This document shows, piece by piece, positions 21,534 through 22,288 of a stretch of DNA of 22,288 nt. The notes beneath the pieces were generated by a model, which did not search any database, had not been told where the DNA came from, and worked only from the letters and a program-made list of their open reading frames with translations. This DNA comes from an uncultured Lachnospiraceae bacterium (GTDB lineage: Bacteria > Bacillota > Clostridia > Lachnospirales > Lachnospiraceae). The position numbers and the translations under genes were made by a program. The stretch lies in contig CAJUNP010000042.1 of the NCBI GenBank assembly GCA_910587935.1, positions 1-22,288 on the forward strand, read 5' to 3'. How positions within the stretch are numbered: position 1 is the first letter of the stretch; each line of letters starts with the position of its first letter.

Positions 21534-22288
21534 TCATAATAAAACCAAATCATTATTTCCCATCTCCTCTTTTATTTTGTTATATGCATCCTGCGCTTCC
21601 TGATTAGCATTAATATCTTCTATATTCCTTGGTTCTTTAGCCGGATACCCCTTCGCATTTCCCCATCTATTATATGTAAGGACATCCAATAATCCATGCA
21701 ATAATATATTTTTTGTCGGTCCACAATAATTATAGGTTCCCATATTTACAGGATCATTTTCTTCTGTCAACAACAGACCTTCTTTATTATACACCGCTTC
21801 ATATTTGCCCTCACCATCATCGGAAACAAATTTTGTATTAAATAACCCGTCTTCTCCATACATATGATATAGCGAATCGCCTATTGACAGGAGCTTCCAT
21901 TCCTCTTTCTCCGCCATCAGTTCATCCCTTGTAGCCGGCGCCCTGTTCAGCTTATTCCTGAAGTAATGAATATCCTCAGTAACCAGACCAGAACCCCGGA
22001 TTGCTTTATTGAACTCCGTACAGTAGGCATCCCACATTTCATCCGAAATATTGTCAGGATTATTGTGCTCACAATAGATATAATAATCATCCATCATAAG
22101 TGCAGCTTTCGCTGCACATAAAGCGCTATAGTTAATTTTTATATTAGGAAAATACAGGGGCGCACGTTCATTCAATTTTTCCAGGTAAGCCTCACTACCC
22201 AGAATTTCATCCTCTTTAATCCGCACAGCAGGCGTTACATCAATATAATTATGATATGCCTGATGGGCAAAAACCGTATCTGTTATAC
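21534..22288 (-). CDS. C-terminal part of a large protein, possible polymorphic-toxin domain (N-terminus outside window)
   Basis: The frame is open to the window edge; no start is visible and the GTG at 22226 is only an internal codon. About 250 residues are seen. The N-terminal half is helical and charged (GSEAYLEKLNERAPLYFPN, then YSALCAAKAALMMDDYY). Later come FRNKLNRAPATRDELMAEK, LLSIGDSLYHMYGEDG, KFVSDDGEGKYEAVYN, NMGTYNYCGP, HGLLDVLTYNRWGN and a helical end. The series 'R.P.TRDEL', 'YHM.G..G..N.KFVS.DG..EAVY', 'NMGTYNY..P', 'H...DVL.Y..WGN' recalls, from memory, a C-terminal module in polymorphic-toxin and effector proteins. I could not check this. The four-helix membrane protein follows 12 nt downstream. 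Confidence 0.6.
   Translation of the reverse strand, partial: ITDTVFAHQAYHNYIDVTPAVRIKEDEILGSEAYLEKLNERAPLYFPNIKINYSALCAAKAALMMDDYYIYCEHNNPDNISDEMWDAYCTEFNKAIRGSGLVTEDIHYFRNKLNRAPATRDELMAEKEEWKLLSIGDSLYHMYGEDGLFNTKFVSDDGEGKYEAVYNKEGLLLTEENDPVNMGTYNYCGPTKNILLHGLLDVLTYNRWGNAKGYPAKEPRNIEDINANQEAQDAYNKIKEEMGNNDLVLL

Noticed and set aside
1..22288. CRISPR arrays, tRNA/rRNA genes, complete insertion sequences or integrases
   Set aside because: No regularly spaced repeats, no cloverleaf or rRNA-like segments and no transposase or integrase motifs were seen on either strand.

Overview
The window looks like chromosome from an anaerobic gut-type Clostridia, most likely Lachnospiraceae. Strong GGAGG-type ribosome sites, RbsABC-like sugar uptake, a GH3 glucosidase, a PhoP-type box and AT-rich decayed gene debris all fit. 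No taxonomic marker (rRNA, tRNA, ribosomal protein) is present, so this is inference.

Bases 1-2640 are mostly debris: the tail of a GNAT acetyltransferase, a second GNAT remnant, one apparently intact M24-family metallopeptidase, and on the minus strand a dead ABC exporter whose ATPase has lost both its Walker A and Walker B segments. Bases 2643-6973 hold a tidy, GC-richer phosphate module on the plus strand: a PhoP-box-like element, a Na+/phosphate cotransporter with a PhoU-like tail, and a PhoP/PhoR-type response regulator and sensor kinase whose genes overlap. Bases 6999-7734 are a broken toxin-antitoxin unit: an intact RelB-like antitoxin followed by a Fic toxin remnant (stop codon, frameshift, internal loss, His-to-Pro in the Fic motif) running into another GNAT fragment.

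Bases 7953-19246 are the core of the window: twelve closely spaced minus-strand genes, probably one operon of about 11.3 kb. In transcription order they are two paralogous small proteins of unknown function, a sugar-type ABC ATPase, permease 1, a lipoprotein binding protein, permease 2, an SDR dehydrogenase, a GH3 beta-glycosidase, an NTF2/SnoaL-like protein with a BaiE-like arrangement of Tyr/Asp/His/Asp, a MerR-family regulator with a GyrI-like effector domain, and two VOC (glyoxalase-fold) proteins, one with an N-terminal rubredoxin-like zinc ribbon. The likely theme is import of a glycoside, hydrolysis, and redox/dehydration chemistry on the sugar or aglycone; the substrate cannot be read from the sequence. 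In front of the operon is a dyad in a promoter with a 19-bp spacer, the layout expected of MerR-activated promoters.

Bases 19332-22288 are AT-rich: a strong hairpin/terminator, a PsiE-like small membrane protein, a probable lipoprotein that may start at ATT, a frameshifted remnant, and an apparently duplicated pair made of a large protein's C-terminal domain and a four-helix membrane protein. One copy of the pair is intact (its first gene runs off the window) and one is collapsed by deletion. The layout resembles a toxin/immunity cassette, but that is inference.
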